From: WAPX01 sp964622075
GTDB taxonomy: Archaea; Halobacteriota; Archaeoglobi; Archaeoglobales; Archaeoglobaceae
Assembly: GCA_964622075.1 (NCBI GenBank)
Contig: CAZUMR010000062.1
Location: 7,804 to 71,803 of the forward strand
DNA length: 64,000 nucleotides
Direction of reading: 5' to 3'
The position numbers and the translations under genes were made by a program. Of this stretch, positions 1-7,806 are shown one piece after another. Position 1 is the first letter of the stretch. Each line of letters begins with the position of its first letter. The notes below the pieces were generated by a model. That model made no database searches. It was not told the DNA's origin and saw only the letters and a list, made by a program, of their open reading frames with translations.

Positions 1-89
1 CATGCATGTGGTCTTGCATAACAGTTAATTACTTTTTAGGTGCTGATGGTGGTGATAATACATATCATGCATCATCGTTTTTAGGAAAT

Positions 90-98
90 CTTAAATAA
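90..98 (+). promoter_or_regulatory. TATA-like element of the cytochrome gene
   Basis: CTTAAATAA lies about 80 bp before the cytochrome start, so the transcript would have a leader of roughly 50 nt. Two copies of the palindrome ATGCAT (within 2-8 and 67-73) lie further upstream; whether they matter is unknown. Assignment rests only on similarity to archaeal TATA boxes. Confidence 0.4.
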
Positions 99-172
99 CC
101 AGTTATTACAAACTCGAAACTGAAAACAACTGAATCGTAAGTAGATAGTTGAAATCTGAAGTGGTGAGGGAA

Positions 173-985
173 ATGAATAGTGGGAAACTTGTTTTACTGG
201 CAATAGCACTCGTAGCTGTCGGTACTGCTGTAATGCCGCAGACGGTCTCGCTCTTCGCCGGACAGCACTGGTGGTACAACATAAGCGGTACCGGTAACCA
301 GGTCCCCTGCCAGAAGTGCCACGCCGACGTGTTCGAGGAGCTCGCCCTGAGCAACTTCCACACCCACTGGAGCGCGAGTGGTTGGAACGCGTCAGTTCCC
401 GGACAGGCGGACCAGTACGACTGCGCTGCATGTCACAGGAGCAACCTCTCGATACAGTACGCGCTCGTCAACGGGAGCGTGACTAACTACCAGCCCGGTA
501 AGCAGGCCCACGCCGCGAGCGTCGTGGCGTGCATGCTCTGCCACCAGATCAACGCCTCCTCCGCGACCTGGGCTCCCGGTTACTACGCTGGAGGTTTCAA
601 CATAACGTCGTTCGTCAAGGCGGGTATAATTTCACCTTCGCCTTACAACTACTCCAACGCCACTAACAACGGCCTTCAGGCGGCGCACAACGCCTTCATA
701 GCGATGGCCATAAAGAACAAGACGTTCCCCGACTCGACCGAGGCCTGCGTGGCCTGCCACACCCACGTGGCCGTTAAGATAGTTTGGCACCACAAGAGGA
801 GCTTGGAGTTCGACGTCAACATAACCAACCCGGTCACGCTCTCTAACGGAGTGCACAACTGGACGATATCCGACTGGTCCGTTAACGGAACGGCTACTGC
901 CATAAGCTGGGGTAACACGACTGGTACCGGTAACACGAGCTACTGGAGCGGATGGCCGGGCAACGTTAGCAACATATACTCCTAA
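173..985 (+). CDS. secreted tetraheme c-type cytochrome, candidate extracellular cytochrome nanowire subunit
   Basis: Secreted electron-transfer protein of 270 residues. The ATG at 173 is preferred over the TTG at 149 because GGTGAGG sits just before it. Residues 6-29 are hydrophobic and look like a signal peptide. Four CxxCH heme sites are visible: CQKCH 46-50, CAACH 84-88, CMLCH 120-124 and CVACH 192-196. Nine further histidines could serve as distal ligands, so bis-His coordination of every heme is possible. About 15 N-x-S/T sequons suggest an N-glycosylated outside location, and the protein is rich in Trp, Tyr, Asn and Thr. Size, heme number and secretion match the tetraheme proteins that form cytochrome filaments in Archaeoglobus veneficus and Pyrobaculum; that link is inference. 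Codons end mostly in C or G, unlike the following genes, which suggests very high expression or a foreign origin. Confidence 0.85.
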   Translation: MNSGKLVLLAIALVAVGTAVMPQTVSLFAGQHWWYNISGTGNQVPCQKCHADVFEELALSNFHTHWSASGWNASVPGQADQYDCAACHRSNLSIQYALVNGSVTNYQPGKQAHAASVVACMLCHQINASSATWAPGYYAGGFNITSFVKAGIISPSPYNYSNATNNGLQAAHNAFIAMAIKNKTFPDSTEACVACHTHVAVKIVWHHKRSLEFDVNITNPVTLSNGVHNWTISDWSVNGTATAISWGNTTGTGNTSYWSGWPGNVSNIYS

Positions 986-1016
986 AAATTTAATTTTATT
1001 TTTTGTTTTTTAATTA
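983..1016 (+). terminator. T-rich terminator after the cytochrome gene
   Basis: The stop codon is followed at once by a run of T tracts, the usual archaeal intrinsic termination signal. It suggests the cytochrome is transcribed alone. Confidence 0.5.
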
Positions 1017-1085
1017 TTCGTTATCCATTCTCCGATCACACAACATCGCGCTAAGTTTATCATCCATCTGCCCACTTTTTGGGTT

Positions 1086-2126
1086 ATGCAGGTTTACAGG
1101 ATTGTTAAAGGGGAAATGCCAGAGATTGAAAGTGTTGTAAAAAGACTGAAAGAAAAACCAGTCTTCATGTTCTGTATTGGCAACACGCTGACTGCAAACA
1201 TACCGGATATAACTGTGGCAGGAGCAAATCCCGATCTCGTAAAGTACACACCTCCTGCTGATGTGGAACTTCTGCATTACGGAAAGTGCAGAATAATACC
1301 ATTCCCGCCAGCAACTCCAGATGGCAAACCCACTCCGGCCCTTATAACTTACACGTCTCTCAGGCTGACTGGTATCCCGTTTTTTGCAGTGGATTGTGGT
1401 TTAATTGAGAAACCCGATGTACCTCTAATTGACATTCATGCTGTTACGGGTGAGAACATAGCTGAAAAGGATGCAATGGACATCGAAGTGGCAAGAAAAG
1501 CATTTGAAAAATCCGTAGAGCTTGGAAGGCATATGTCTAAAATTTCTGATGTTCTGGTTATTGGGGAAAGTATTCCTGCTGGAACAACCACTGCTGGGGC
1601 TGTTTTGAAGGCTCTGGGGCTTGAATGCAGGGTTTCATCAAGTATGCCTGAAAATCCCGTGGAGCTGAAGAGAAAGGTGATAGATAAAGCCATTAGCAGG
1701 TTGAAGGGAGATGAGACACCTCTGGAGATAGTGGCAAAGGTTGGAGATCCGGTCATTCTTGCTGTGGCTGGAATAGCGTGTGGCAGTGAAACTCCCATAA
1801 TTCTTGCCGGGGGAACTCAGATGGTAGCCGTTGCAAATGTCATCTCAAAACTCGGGTTTGATGGAGACTGTATAATAGTCACAACGAAGTACGTTGCAGA
1901 AGATCCAAGTGCGGATTTAACACAGTCACCATTTCCGGTTATTGCCGTGGATCCCGTGCTTGAAAAATCAGGTAAAGCGGGTTTGAGGGCGTATGCTGAT
2001 GGTTTCGTTAAGGAAGGTGTTGGAGCGGGTGCGGCAACGTTAATAGCTTACGTCAGAGGTTTTGAGCCAGAGAATTTCCTTGCAGAGCTGGAGAAAGATT
2101 ACGAGAAGATTGTGGAGCAGGGGTGA
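1086..2126 (+). CDS. cobT: CobT-like nicotinate mononucleotide-dependent phosphoribosyltransferase (UPF0284/TIGR00303 family)
   Basis: Archaeal homologue of CobT, which makes the nucleotide-loop precursor of cobamides from nicotinate mononucleotide and a lower-ligand base. The 346-residue length and the segments FCIGNTLTANIPDITVAGA near the N terminus, IPAGTTTAGAVLKALG in the middle and ILAGGTQM later are typical of the archaeal family. The start lacks a clear ribosome site but lies about 28 nt after a TATA-like AAGTTTATC (about 1054-1062), so the mRNA may be leaderless. The stop overlaps the next start (hisA) by 4 nt, so the two are probably co-transcribed although their pathways differ. The family is clear; the exact base substrate is not. 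Confidence 0.85.
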   Translation: MQVYRIVKGEMPEIESVVKRLKEKPVFMFCIGNTLTANIPDITVAGANPDLVKYTPPADVELLHYGKCRIIPFPPATPDGKPTPALITYTSLRLTGIPFFAVDCGLIEKPDVPLIDIHAVTGENIAEKDAMDIEVARKAFEKSVELGRHMSKISDVLVIGESIPAGTTTAGAVLKALGLECRVSSSMPENPVELKRKVIDKAISRLKGDETPLEIVAKVGDPVILAVAGIACGSETPIILAGGTQMVAVANVISKLGFDGDCIIVTTKYVAEDPSADLTQSPFPVIAVDPVLEKSGKAGLRAYADGFVKEGVGAGAATLIAYVRGFEPENFLAELEKDYEKIVEQG

Positions 2127-2848
2127 AGGTGTTGTTCAGGGTAATTCCTGCTGTTGACCTGAAGGATGGTAAATGTGTACAACTACAGCAGGGAGAAGCA
2201 AGCAGAGTTCTTGTGGAGCTTGACAACCCTGTAACAGTCGCTCTTAGGTGGGTGAAGGAAGGGGCAAGAGTTTTGCATGTGGTGGATCTGAGCGGTGCAT
2301 TTGGAGGAAAACTTTTCCACGAGAGAATTATACTGGACATAAAAGAGAAAACGGGAGCAGAATTGCAGGTGGGTGGAGGTATAAGAAGTACAGATGTTGC
2401 GGAGAGGTTAATAGAAAAGGGTATTGACAGGGTTATACTGGGAACTCTCGCATTCAAAGACATCGGGGCTGTGAAGTCTCTTGCAAAAAAGTATCCTGAG
2501 AGGGTAATGATTGCCGTGGATTCGAGGGGTGGGAGAGTAGTCGTTAACGGCTGGAGGGTGAAGACGGAGTTGTCTCCTGTAGAGCTTGCCAAACTTTACA
2601 AGGACTGTGATGTCTCTGTTCTTTACACGAACGTTGATGTAGAGGGTCTTATGAGAGGTATCAACGTCCGGGCTGTTGAAGAAATCGTGAAATCAGTTGA
2701 TCTGCCAGTTTACGTTGCTGGAGGAATATCAAGCTTGGATGATGTGAGGGCAATCAGGGAAGCGGGAGCTGCTGGTGTTGTTGTGGGCTCAGCAATATAT
2801 ACTGGTAGATTGAACCTCAAAGACGCTCTTGCTCTCGAGAGTTACTGA
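2123..2848 (+). CDS. hisA: ProFAR isomerase HisA
   Basis: Phosphoribosylformimino-5-aminoimidazole carboxamide ribotide isomerase, the fourth step of histidine synthesis. It is a TIM barrel of 241 residues. Visible family marks are IPAVDLKDGKCVQL at the N terminus with the catalytic Asp, VGGGIRS in the first phosphate site, the second catalytic Asp in IAVDSRGG, and the C-terminal phosphate site GGISSLDDV...GVVVGSAIY. The GTG start overlaps the upstream stop; alternative GTG/TTG codons lie 6-9 nt on. No other his genes are nearby. Confidence 0.93.
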   Translation: MKVLFRVIPAVDLKDGKCVQLQQGEASRVLVELDNPVTVALRWVKEGARVLHVVDLSGAFGGKLFHERIILDIKEKTGAELQVGGGIRSTDVAERLIEKGIDRVILGTLAFKDIGAVKSLAKKYPERVMIAVDSRGGRVVVNGWRVKTELSPVELAKLYKDCDVSVLYTNVDVEGLMRGINVRAVEEIVKSVDLPVYVAGGISSLDDVRAIREAGAAGVVVGSAIYTGRLNLKDALALESY

Positions 2849-2887
2849 GAACCATGTGTTTATTTAAATATTCATTAAAGTTTGTTC

Positions 2888-3460
2888 TTAAAGTTTTATT
2901 CTTATACCCATCATCTCAAGTTTCCTCTTACAAACATCACAGTACATCCAGTCCTTTAAATCTGTGTCCATTACTGAATTTGAAAAGTGCATAACGCATC
3001 TTGGATTTCTGCAGTGTTCAAGACCAAAAACGTGACCGAGTTCGTGCATAACCTCTTTTAAAGTCCTGATTTTCAGCATTCTATCCGCATCTGCCCGATT
3101 ATAAATTCCGTAAAATTTCGTTCCATACGGTCTCAGCCTTGCTATCGATACTATGGCCCTTTTACCTCCAAGCTCAGCTTCTCCAAATACAAAATTCAGA
3201 CCATTTGCGTATAGATCAGCATCTGTGATGCCAATAGTGACGTCACATCTGGCTGGTAATCTTTTGAGAATCTCTGTGGAATTGAACTGATTTCTGGCGG
3301 GATTGTATGCGGAAACAGGGATTTCCATTGCTTTTTCGACCCTTACAATTGCGTAAAATACCTCCGACAGAACATCTTTTATGAAGAAAATCAGATCTCT
3401 TAAATCCTCTCCAGCCTCTCCAACCGGAACTATACAGATCTCCATTTTCTGGTATTCCAT
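2888..3460 (-). CDS. amzA: archaemetzincin zinc metalloprotease
   Basis: Archaemetzincin, a compact zinc protease of unknown natural substrate. The extended catalytic motif HELGHVFGLEHC occupies residues 139-150, with three His ligands and the catalytic Glu140. It is followed by the structural zinc site formed by Cys150, Cys155, Cys174 and Cys177 (CxxxxC...CxxC), and by the Met-turn region. The length of 190 residues is normal. The start could also be the ATG five codons later. It converges with hisA, with about 40 bp between them. Confidence 0.9.
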   Translation of the reverse strand: MEYQKMEICIVPVGEAGEDLRDLIFFIKDVLSEVFYAIVRVEKAMEIPVSAYNPARNQFNSTEILKRLPARCDVTIGITDADLYANGLNFVFGEAELGGKRAIVSIARLRPYGTKFYGIYNRADADRMLKIRTLKEVMHELGHVFGLEHCRNPRCVMHFSNSVMDTDLKDWMYCDVCKRKLEMMGIRIKL

Positions 3461-3590
3461 ACTTTCTGCATTTTTGCTTTGCTGATACGTTGCTCAAAAG
3501 GTAAACATGATCAGCACAAAAAACTGATGCTGGGAAACATTAAAATAGTATGGAAAAATGGGGGTAAAAAGGAAATCTTAGGTGTCGAAA

Positions 3591-3947
3591 ATGGTATCGG
3601 AAGATGTTAAGGAAAAAGCACTTGCTCTTGCAAGTGCAATACTGGAATCTGAAGAATATAAGGACTTTCTGGAAAAGGAGAACGTTTTGAAGCAGGACGA
3701 GGAAGCGCAGAAACTTCTTGCAGTATTTCAGGAGAAGCAGAGAGAGTTTATGGCCATGCAGCTGAGTGGGGAAATGAACGAGGCTCTTGTAAACGAATTG
3801 AGCGAAATTCAAAAGAAGCTTAACAGTATGGAGAGTGTTGTCAGTTTCATAGACTCTTATCAGAAGTTCGTGAACATGCTGGGTGAAGTTGGCGACATAA
3901 TCAGTCAGGAAATTCAGTTCGACTTTGGTGAGGCTTACAGAGGTTAA
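3591..3947 (+). CDS. YlbF/YmcA-family protein
   Basis: Small soluble, almost entirely helical protein of about 118 residues resembling the YlbF/YmcA family. Bacterial members form a complex that affects RNase Y and development; the archaeal role is unknown. Charged helices with the pattern LAxxFQEKQREFMxMQLSGE, followed by an acidic end, are seen. The ATG at 3591 is preferred over the GTG at 3582 because AGGTG lies 6 nt before it. Confidence 0.7.
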   Translation: MVSEDVKEKALALASAILESEEYKDFLEKENVLKQDEEAQKLLAVFQEKQREFMAMQLSGEMNEALVNELSEIQKKLNSMESVVSFIDSYQKFVNMLGEVGDIISQEIQFDFGEAYRG

Positions 3948-4120
3948 AGTAATACAGAGGTCTGGAATTTTTGGATTTTAAGGCTGGATTTTAGGCCAAT
4001 TATTTTTTGCTGACAATTTTTTTGTCCTGCTTTGCACTTTCATTTCTGCACATTCATTCAAGCAACTGTTCTCGCATGGAGCGCAACGGTTATATAGCGT
4101 CTTAAGTGATAATCCTAAGA

Positions 4121-4194
4121 GCGCCGGTGGTGTAGTCTGGCTAACACAGGGGCCTGCCACGCCCCCGCCCCGGGTTCAAATCCCGGCCGGCGCA
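4121..4194 (+). tRNA. tRNA-Gly(GCC)
   Basis: A full cloverleaf can be drawn: acceptor GCGCCGG with CCGGCGC, anticodon stem GGGGC/GCCCC with loop CTGCCAC giving anticodon GCC, and T arm CCGGG-TTCAAAT-CCCGG. CCA is not encoded and there is no intron. A TATA-like TTATATAG lies about 28 bp before the 5' end. Confidence 0.95.
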
Positions 4195-4345
4195 TTTCAA
4201 TTTTCAAATTTTCAGACCGGCAGTTATTTATACTACGCTCCGGTTAACTGTGCAGCCGCGAAATGTCTGGATGTCTGATGGGTAAGTAGTGTGGGGAGAG
4301 TAGGAAAAGAAAGGATTAAGTGTTAAAGGTGAAGGAGGTCAGAAA

Positions 4346-4495
4346 ATGGCAAGATTTCCGGAAGCTGAAGCAAGACTGTTTAGGGTCAAGATATGCATGA
4401 GGTGTAATGCGAGAAACCCCATGAAGGCAAAAACCTGCAGGAAGTGTGGTTACAAAGGTCTCAGGCCAAAGTCCAAGGAGAGGAGAGGCAAGTAA
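4346..4495 (+). CDS. rpl40e: ribosomal protein L40e (eL40)
   Basis: Large-subunit protein of 49 residues. It begins MARFPEAEARLF and contains a zinc ribbon with two CxxC pairs (CMRC and CRKC), followed by a basic tail ending KERRGK. A strong GGAGGT ribosome site lies 6 nt before the ATG. A TATA-like GTTATTTATAC at about 4220-4230 implies a leader of nearly 100 nt between tRNA-Gly and the gene; no clear structure was recognised in it. Confidence 0.95.
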   Translation: MARFPEAEARLFRVKICMRCNARNPMKAKTCRKCGYKGLRPKSKERRGK

Positions 4496-4679
4496 TTTTT
4501 AATATTTTGCTTTTATTATTGCTATTTTTCGACTTTCGAATCCGAATTTTGGTTTTTTATTTAAACTGCTTAATATTTACCTGTATATTTCTGAACATAG
4601 TAGTGATCATAATTCGATAAAATCCAAATCGTTAAATACCCTTGGAAATTAACCTTTGACTGGTTCTGGAGATGATATA

Positions 4680-6188
4680 ATGAAGTCGAAAATGAATAAG
4701 AGGGCCGTATCTCCAGTAGTGGGGATGGTTCTCGTTCTTGCAATTATAGCGGGAGTTATGAGTATCATTCAAACCCAGTACATTCCGAGGTGGGATTATC
4801 AAAAAGAGGCTCAAAGTTACAATACATTACTTTCTGAAATGAAAGAAATACCTGCCATGCTCACGACTTCCCAGTCTTCAACTGCCGTTAAAATAGATGC
4901 CGGAACGAGCTATCCGCAGTATCCCTTCCTCGTCAACCTGAAATCGAGTTATGGAGTAATCAAAATAGTGCCTGAGAACGTGAGCGTTAGCTATACGGTC
5001 TTTGGTAAAAAGGTTAAGGAAAATTACACATCTTCTGCCATAATTGTGAGACCATACTACCTGTATCTACCTCAGGTCAATGTAACTTACGAGCACGGTG
5101 CTGTGATTGTTTACGGAAAGAACTATGCTAAACCTGTTGTGCTGAGTCAGGTAGCTTTTTCAAAGGATTCCATATCTCTTCCGGTTGTGGAATCAAACAA
5201 CTTCTCTGCTGCTGCAAGAACTTTCGTACTGCACTTTTACCTGATCAGCAGGGGTGAGGGCAATCAGGTTTCCAACCTCACTATAACATTTCAGACAAAG
5301 TATCCAAAGCTGTGGAGCGACATTCTGTCGAGGATATATGGTAGTGGTGTGAGTGTATCTGGGGATACTGTTACTCTCCACATATCTGGGCCAGTAACTC
5401 TTTCGATATCGGCATGGAACACTTACGCTCAGCCTGTTGGAACAGCTGTTAGCAGGAGGTACGTTTCAGCTGTGATAGCTGTTCCGGAGAAAGTATTCCT
5501 GAACCCCGGACAGAGAAGTGAAGTAAACGTTCAGCTGCTTGACAGATACGGAAATCCAATAACAAACGCAAGTGTGGAAGTGACTGTTGACAATGCCAGC
5601 GTCTGCAAGTTATTCGTCAACAACAGCCTGTCTGATAGGGGCAGGTTTACAACTTCTATCGATGGTGTGGCAAACATATTCGTTGAGGCCTTAAACGCTG
5701 GAAAAACCCAGATTAAGATAACAACGCCGGTGCCTGCCATCAACGGTGGCAGGAATACAACAGTGATTACTGTAAATGTAACAAAGTTACAGACATCTCC
5801 TGAGTCCTACACAATTGACATAGTCCATGCAAATGCCTCTCTGAGCGGGTACTACTATGTTGGACGTTGTTGCTGTTGGAGAAGTTACTACGATGTCTAT
5901 ACGTACGACATCCTAGTCAAATTGATGCTCAATGGAAAGGAACAGAGCAACACTCCGGTAAACTTCTACTTTGTGGACTCGAACGGCAACTACCTGTTCA
6001 TGGACACATCATTCACGAACTCTACAGGTTATGCGAGGTTGATAACGACTGTCGGCGTTTCTACAGAACAGCCCTCTAATACCGCCTACTATATAACCCC
6101 TCAGAGACTCCTCAGCGAAAAGCCGTACAAGGTAATAGTTACTGCCGGAGCGGCAACGAACAGTACATTGATAAATTACATATCCTAA
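4680..6188 (+). CDS. large type IV pilin-signal surface protein with Ig-like domain
   Basis: Surface protein of 502 residues. The N terminus MKSKMNKRAVSPVVGMVLVL is an archaeal type IV prepilin signal; cleavage is expected around KR|AVSPVVG by an EppA/PibD-type peptidase, leaving a hydrophobic assembly helix (about 10-32). The ATG at 4680 is preferred over an upstream start because it leaves the usual short basic leader. Residues of about 255-365 look like a bacterial-Ig-type adhesin domain (LLDRYGNPITNASVEV, then a glycine turn and IFVEALNAGKTQIKI). Many N-x-S/T sequons are present. An unusual CCCW cluster lies at residues 397-400. Most archaeal pilins are far smaller, so this may be a tip adhesin or a membrane-bound adhesin. 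Transcribed alone. Confidence 0.75.
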   Translation: MKSKMNKRAVSPVVGMVLVLAIIAGVMSIIQTQYIPRWDYQKEAQSYNTLLSEMKEIPAMLTTSQSSTAVKIDAGTSYPQYPFLVNLKSSYGVIKIVPENVSVSYTVFGKKVKENYTSSAIIVRPYYLYLPQVNVTYEHGAVIVYGKNYAKPVVLSQVAFSKDSISLPVVESNNFSAAARTFVLHFYLISRGEGNQVSNLTITFQTKYPKLWSDILSRIYGSGVSVSGDTVTLHISGPVTLSISAWNTYAQPVGTAVSRRYVSAVIAVPEKVFLNPGQRSEVNVQLLDRYGNPITNASVEVTVDNASVCKLFVNNSLSDRGRFTTSIDGVANIFVEALNAGKTQIKITTPVPAINGGRNTTVITVNVTKLQTSPESYTIDIVHANASLSGYYYVGRCCCWRSYYDVYTYDILVKLMLNGKEQSNTPVNFYFVDSNGNYLFMDTSFTNSTGYARLITTVGVSTEQPSNTAYYITPQRLLSEKPYKVIVTAGAATNSTLINYIS

Positions 6189-6234
6189 CTTTTAACTTTT
6201 TATTGAAAAATTAAAATTAAAAAATGAATTAATT

Positions 6235-7095
6235 TTAAAAAACGGATCCTCCTGAGTTCTTGCCCTTGTTTGGCACAGGTACAAACTCAACTCCCTGTCT
6301 CTGCATCATTGGCTGAGGGTACAGATCCATAAGCCTGTAAACTTCTTCAGGTACATCTGTCGAAACGGGCAATCCCAACTCCTTAGCTATCTCCACAGTT
6401 ATCGGGTAATCGTGAGTCCATCTGCCCTCTGTCATGATTTCTGCTACCTCTCTTGCCTTTTTCTCTCCCATTCTATCCTTCAAGAGCTCGAATACAAAAT
6501 CTCTTACCTGTTTTATTGCCTTTTCAGCGACATCAGCGAGAATCAGCGTTTCATCGTCAACCTTGTTCGGATCCTTTGATTTTACAGCCTTTACTATGGA
6601 TGGGGCTGGATAGTTCATCAGTTGTGGATCTACCGGGCCGAGCACGGCATTTGGATCCATAACTATTTCGTCAGCAGCAAGAGCAATCAGGGTTCCACCG
6701 CTCATGGCGTAGTGGGGAACTATAACTGTTGTTTTGGCCTTGTGAGATTTTATTGCCTTGGCTATCTGGCTCGCTGCTAAAACAAGCCCTCCCGGTGTGT
6801 GCAGAATCAGGTCTATTGGTTTGTCCGGAGGTGTGCTCCTTATAGCTCTAAGGACTTGCTCCGAATCCTCGACATTTATAAATCGGTAAAACGGTATTCC
6901 AAACAGACCTATGTTCTCCTGTCTGTGTATCATTGTAATTACGTTGCTGCCCCTCTTTTTGCCAAGTCTCATCATCACGTTCCTTCTTGCAGCCTCAAGT
7001 TGCTTGTACCTTATCTGTGGCATGAGAAATATCCATAGCAGGAGTATCCACCACAGGGAGTTGAATAGCCCGGACACGTCCTGTGTGTAGCTCAT
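6235..7095 (-). CDS. membrane-anchored serine protease-like protein of the SDH/DUF114 (ClpP-fold) family
   Basis: Protein of 286 residues with one N-terminal membrane segment (about 10-24, WWILLLWIFLM) and a ClpP/crotonase-fold domain. LHTPGGLVLAA and HYAMSGGTLIALAADEI carry the Gly-rich loops and the expected serine nucleophile (Ser in AMSGG), and DPNAVLGPVDPQL follows, as in the SppA-like serine dehydrogenase proteinase family. A role in membrane protein quality control is likely by analogy. The start at 7095 is chosen because the upstream 34 codons look like noncoding sequence. It is divergent from hsp20; whether the heat-shock operators also affect it is unknown. Confidence 0.8.
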   Translation of the reverse strand: MSYTQDVSGLFNSLWWILLLWIFLMPQIRYKQLEAARRNVMMRLGKKRGSNVITMIHRQENIGLFGIPFYRFINVEDSEQVLRAIRSTPPDKPIDLILHTPGGLVLAASQIAKAIKSHKAKTTVIVPHYAMSGGTLIALAADEIVMDPNAVLGPVDPQLMNYPAPSIVKAVKSKDPNKVDDETLILADVAEKAIKQVRDFVFELLKDRMGEKKAREVAEIMTEGRWTHDYPITVEIAKELGLPVSTDVPEEVYRLMDLYPQPMMQRQGVEFVPVPNKGKNSGGSVF

Positions 7096-7145
7096 TCTAC
7101 GGTTTCTGGGCAAAGTAGTATTTATCTCTGATGTGTACTGAAGAT

Positions 7146-7173
7146 GAGTTCTGAAAGTTGAGTTCTGAAAATT
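7146..7173. repeat. 14-bp near-perfect tandem duplication
   Basis: Two adjacent 14-bp copies of GAGTTCTGAAAGTT differ at one base. They lie between the divergent protease-like gene and hsp20, just before the hsp20 TATA box. Confidence 0.85.
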
Positions 7174-7184
7174 GACTTCGAAAA

Positions 7185-7262
7185 ATTTAAATACCAAATT
7201 ATACTAACATTAGGTTAGGAAAATCAGGTTAAGTCGATTAACCTGACATTAGGGGAGGTGAT
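7185..7262 (+). promoter_or_regulatory. hsp20 promoter with HSR1-type operator and second inverted repeat
   Basis: TATA box ATTTAAATA is at 7185-7193. At 7204-7218 stands CTAAC-ATTAG-GTTAG, an exact match to the CTAAC-N5-GTTAG motif described for the Archaeoglobus heat-shock regulator HSR1, covering the expected transcription start. A second perfect inverted repeat, TCAGGTTAA-GTCGA-TTAACCTGA, follows at 7224-7246. The ribosome site GGGGAGGTGA is at 7252-7261. Repression by HSR1 binding across the start site is inferred. Confidence 0.75.
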
Positions 7263-7266
7263 AGCC

Positions 7267-7698
7267 ATGATACCGGACCCGTTTGAGGAGTTAAGGAGAA
7301 TTCAGAGCAGAATTAACAGAATATTTGAAGAATTCGAGAAGTTTGGAGACGTCAGAGCTCTCAGAAATGTAATCCCGGAGTTATCGACTCCAGCAGATGT
7401 AATCGATGAGGGAGACAGGGTGAGGGTTGTAATCGACCTTCCAGGATTCAACAAGGAGGACATTGAGATATACGCTGAGGGAAATGACCTCGTTGTAAGA
7501 GCGGTCAGAAAGGAAGAGGAGGAAGAGAAGAAGGGCAACTACCTGAGAAGAGAGAGAAGATACGGAGAAGTTTACAGGAGAATTCCTCTCCCAGAAGGAC
7601 TTGAAATCGACAAGGCAAAGGCGAACTACAACAATGGAGTGCTTGAAATTGTAATACCAAGAAGTGAAAAGGCAAGGAAGAAAATAGAGCTGAGTTAA
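7267..7698 (+). CDS. hsp20: small heat-shock protein Hsp20
   Basis: ATP-independent chaperone of 143 residues with an alpha-crystallin domain (about 45-140). Visible marks are the N-terminal MIPDPFEELRRIQ amphipathic helix, VVIDLPGFNKEDIEI, and NNGVLEIVIPR near the end, followed by a basic tail. The conserved C-terminal IxI anchor is not obvious. The ATG at 7267 is preferred over the GTG at 7258, since the latter lies inside the strong GGGGAGGTGA ribosome site. Confidence 0.92.
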   Translation: MIPDPFEELRRIQSRINRIFEEFEKFGDVRALRNVIPELSTPADVIDEGDRVRVVIDLPGFNKEDIEIYAEGNDLVVRAVRKEEEEEKKGNYLRRERRYGEVYRRIPLPEGLEIDKAKANYNNGVLEIVIPRSEKARKKIELS

Positions 7699-7806
7699 AC
7701 GGCTAAAACAACTAAAACAGCTAAAAACTGCTGAAATAGCGGAATAAGTATTGTAAATAGATGGTGAAATAAAAAGGCTTTTCTATTTTTCCATCATCTG
7801 ATTTTT

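Noticed and set aside
4196..4345. C/D box guide RNA between tRNA-Gly and L40e
   Set aside because: TGTCTGGATGTCTGATGG looks suggestive, but no proper C box (RTGATGA) with a paired D box was found.
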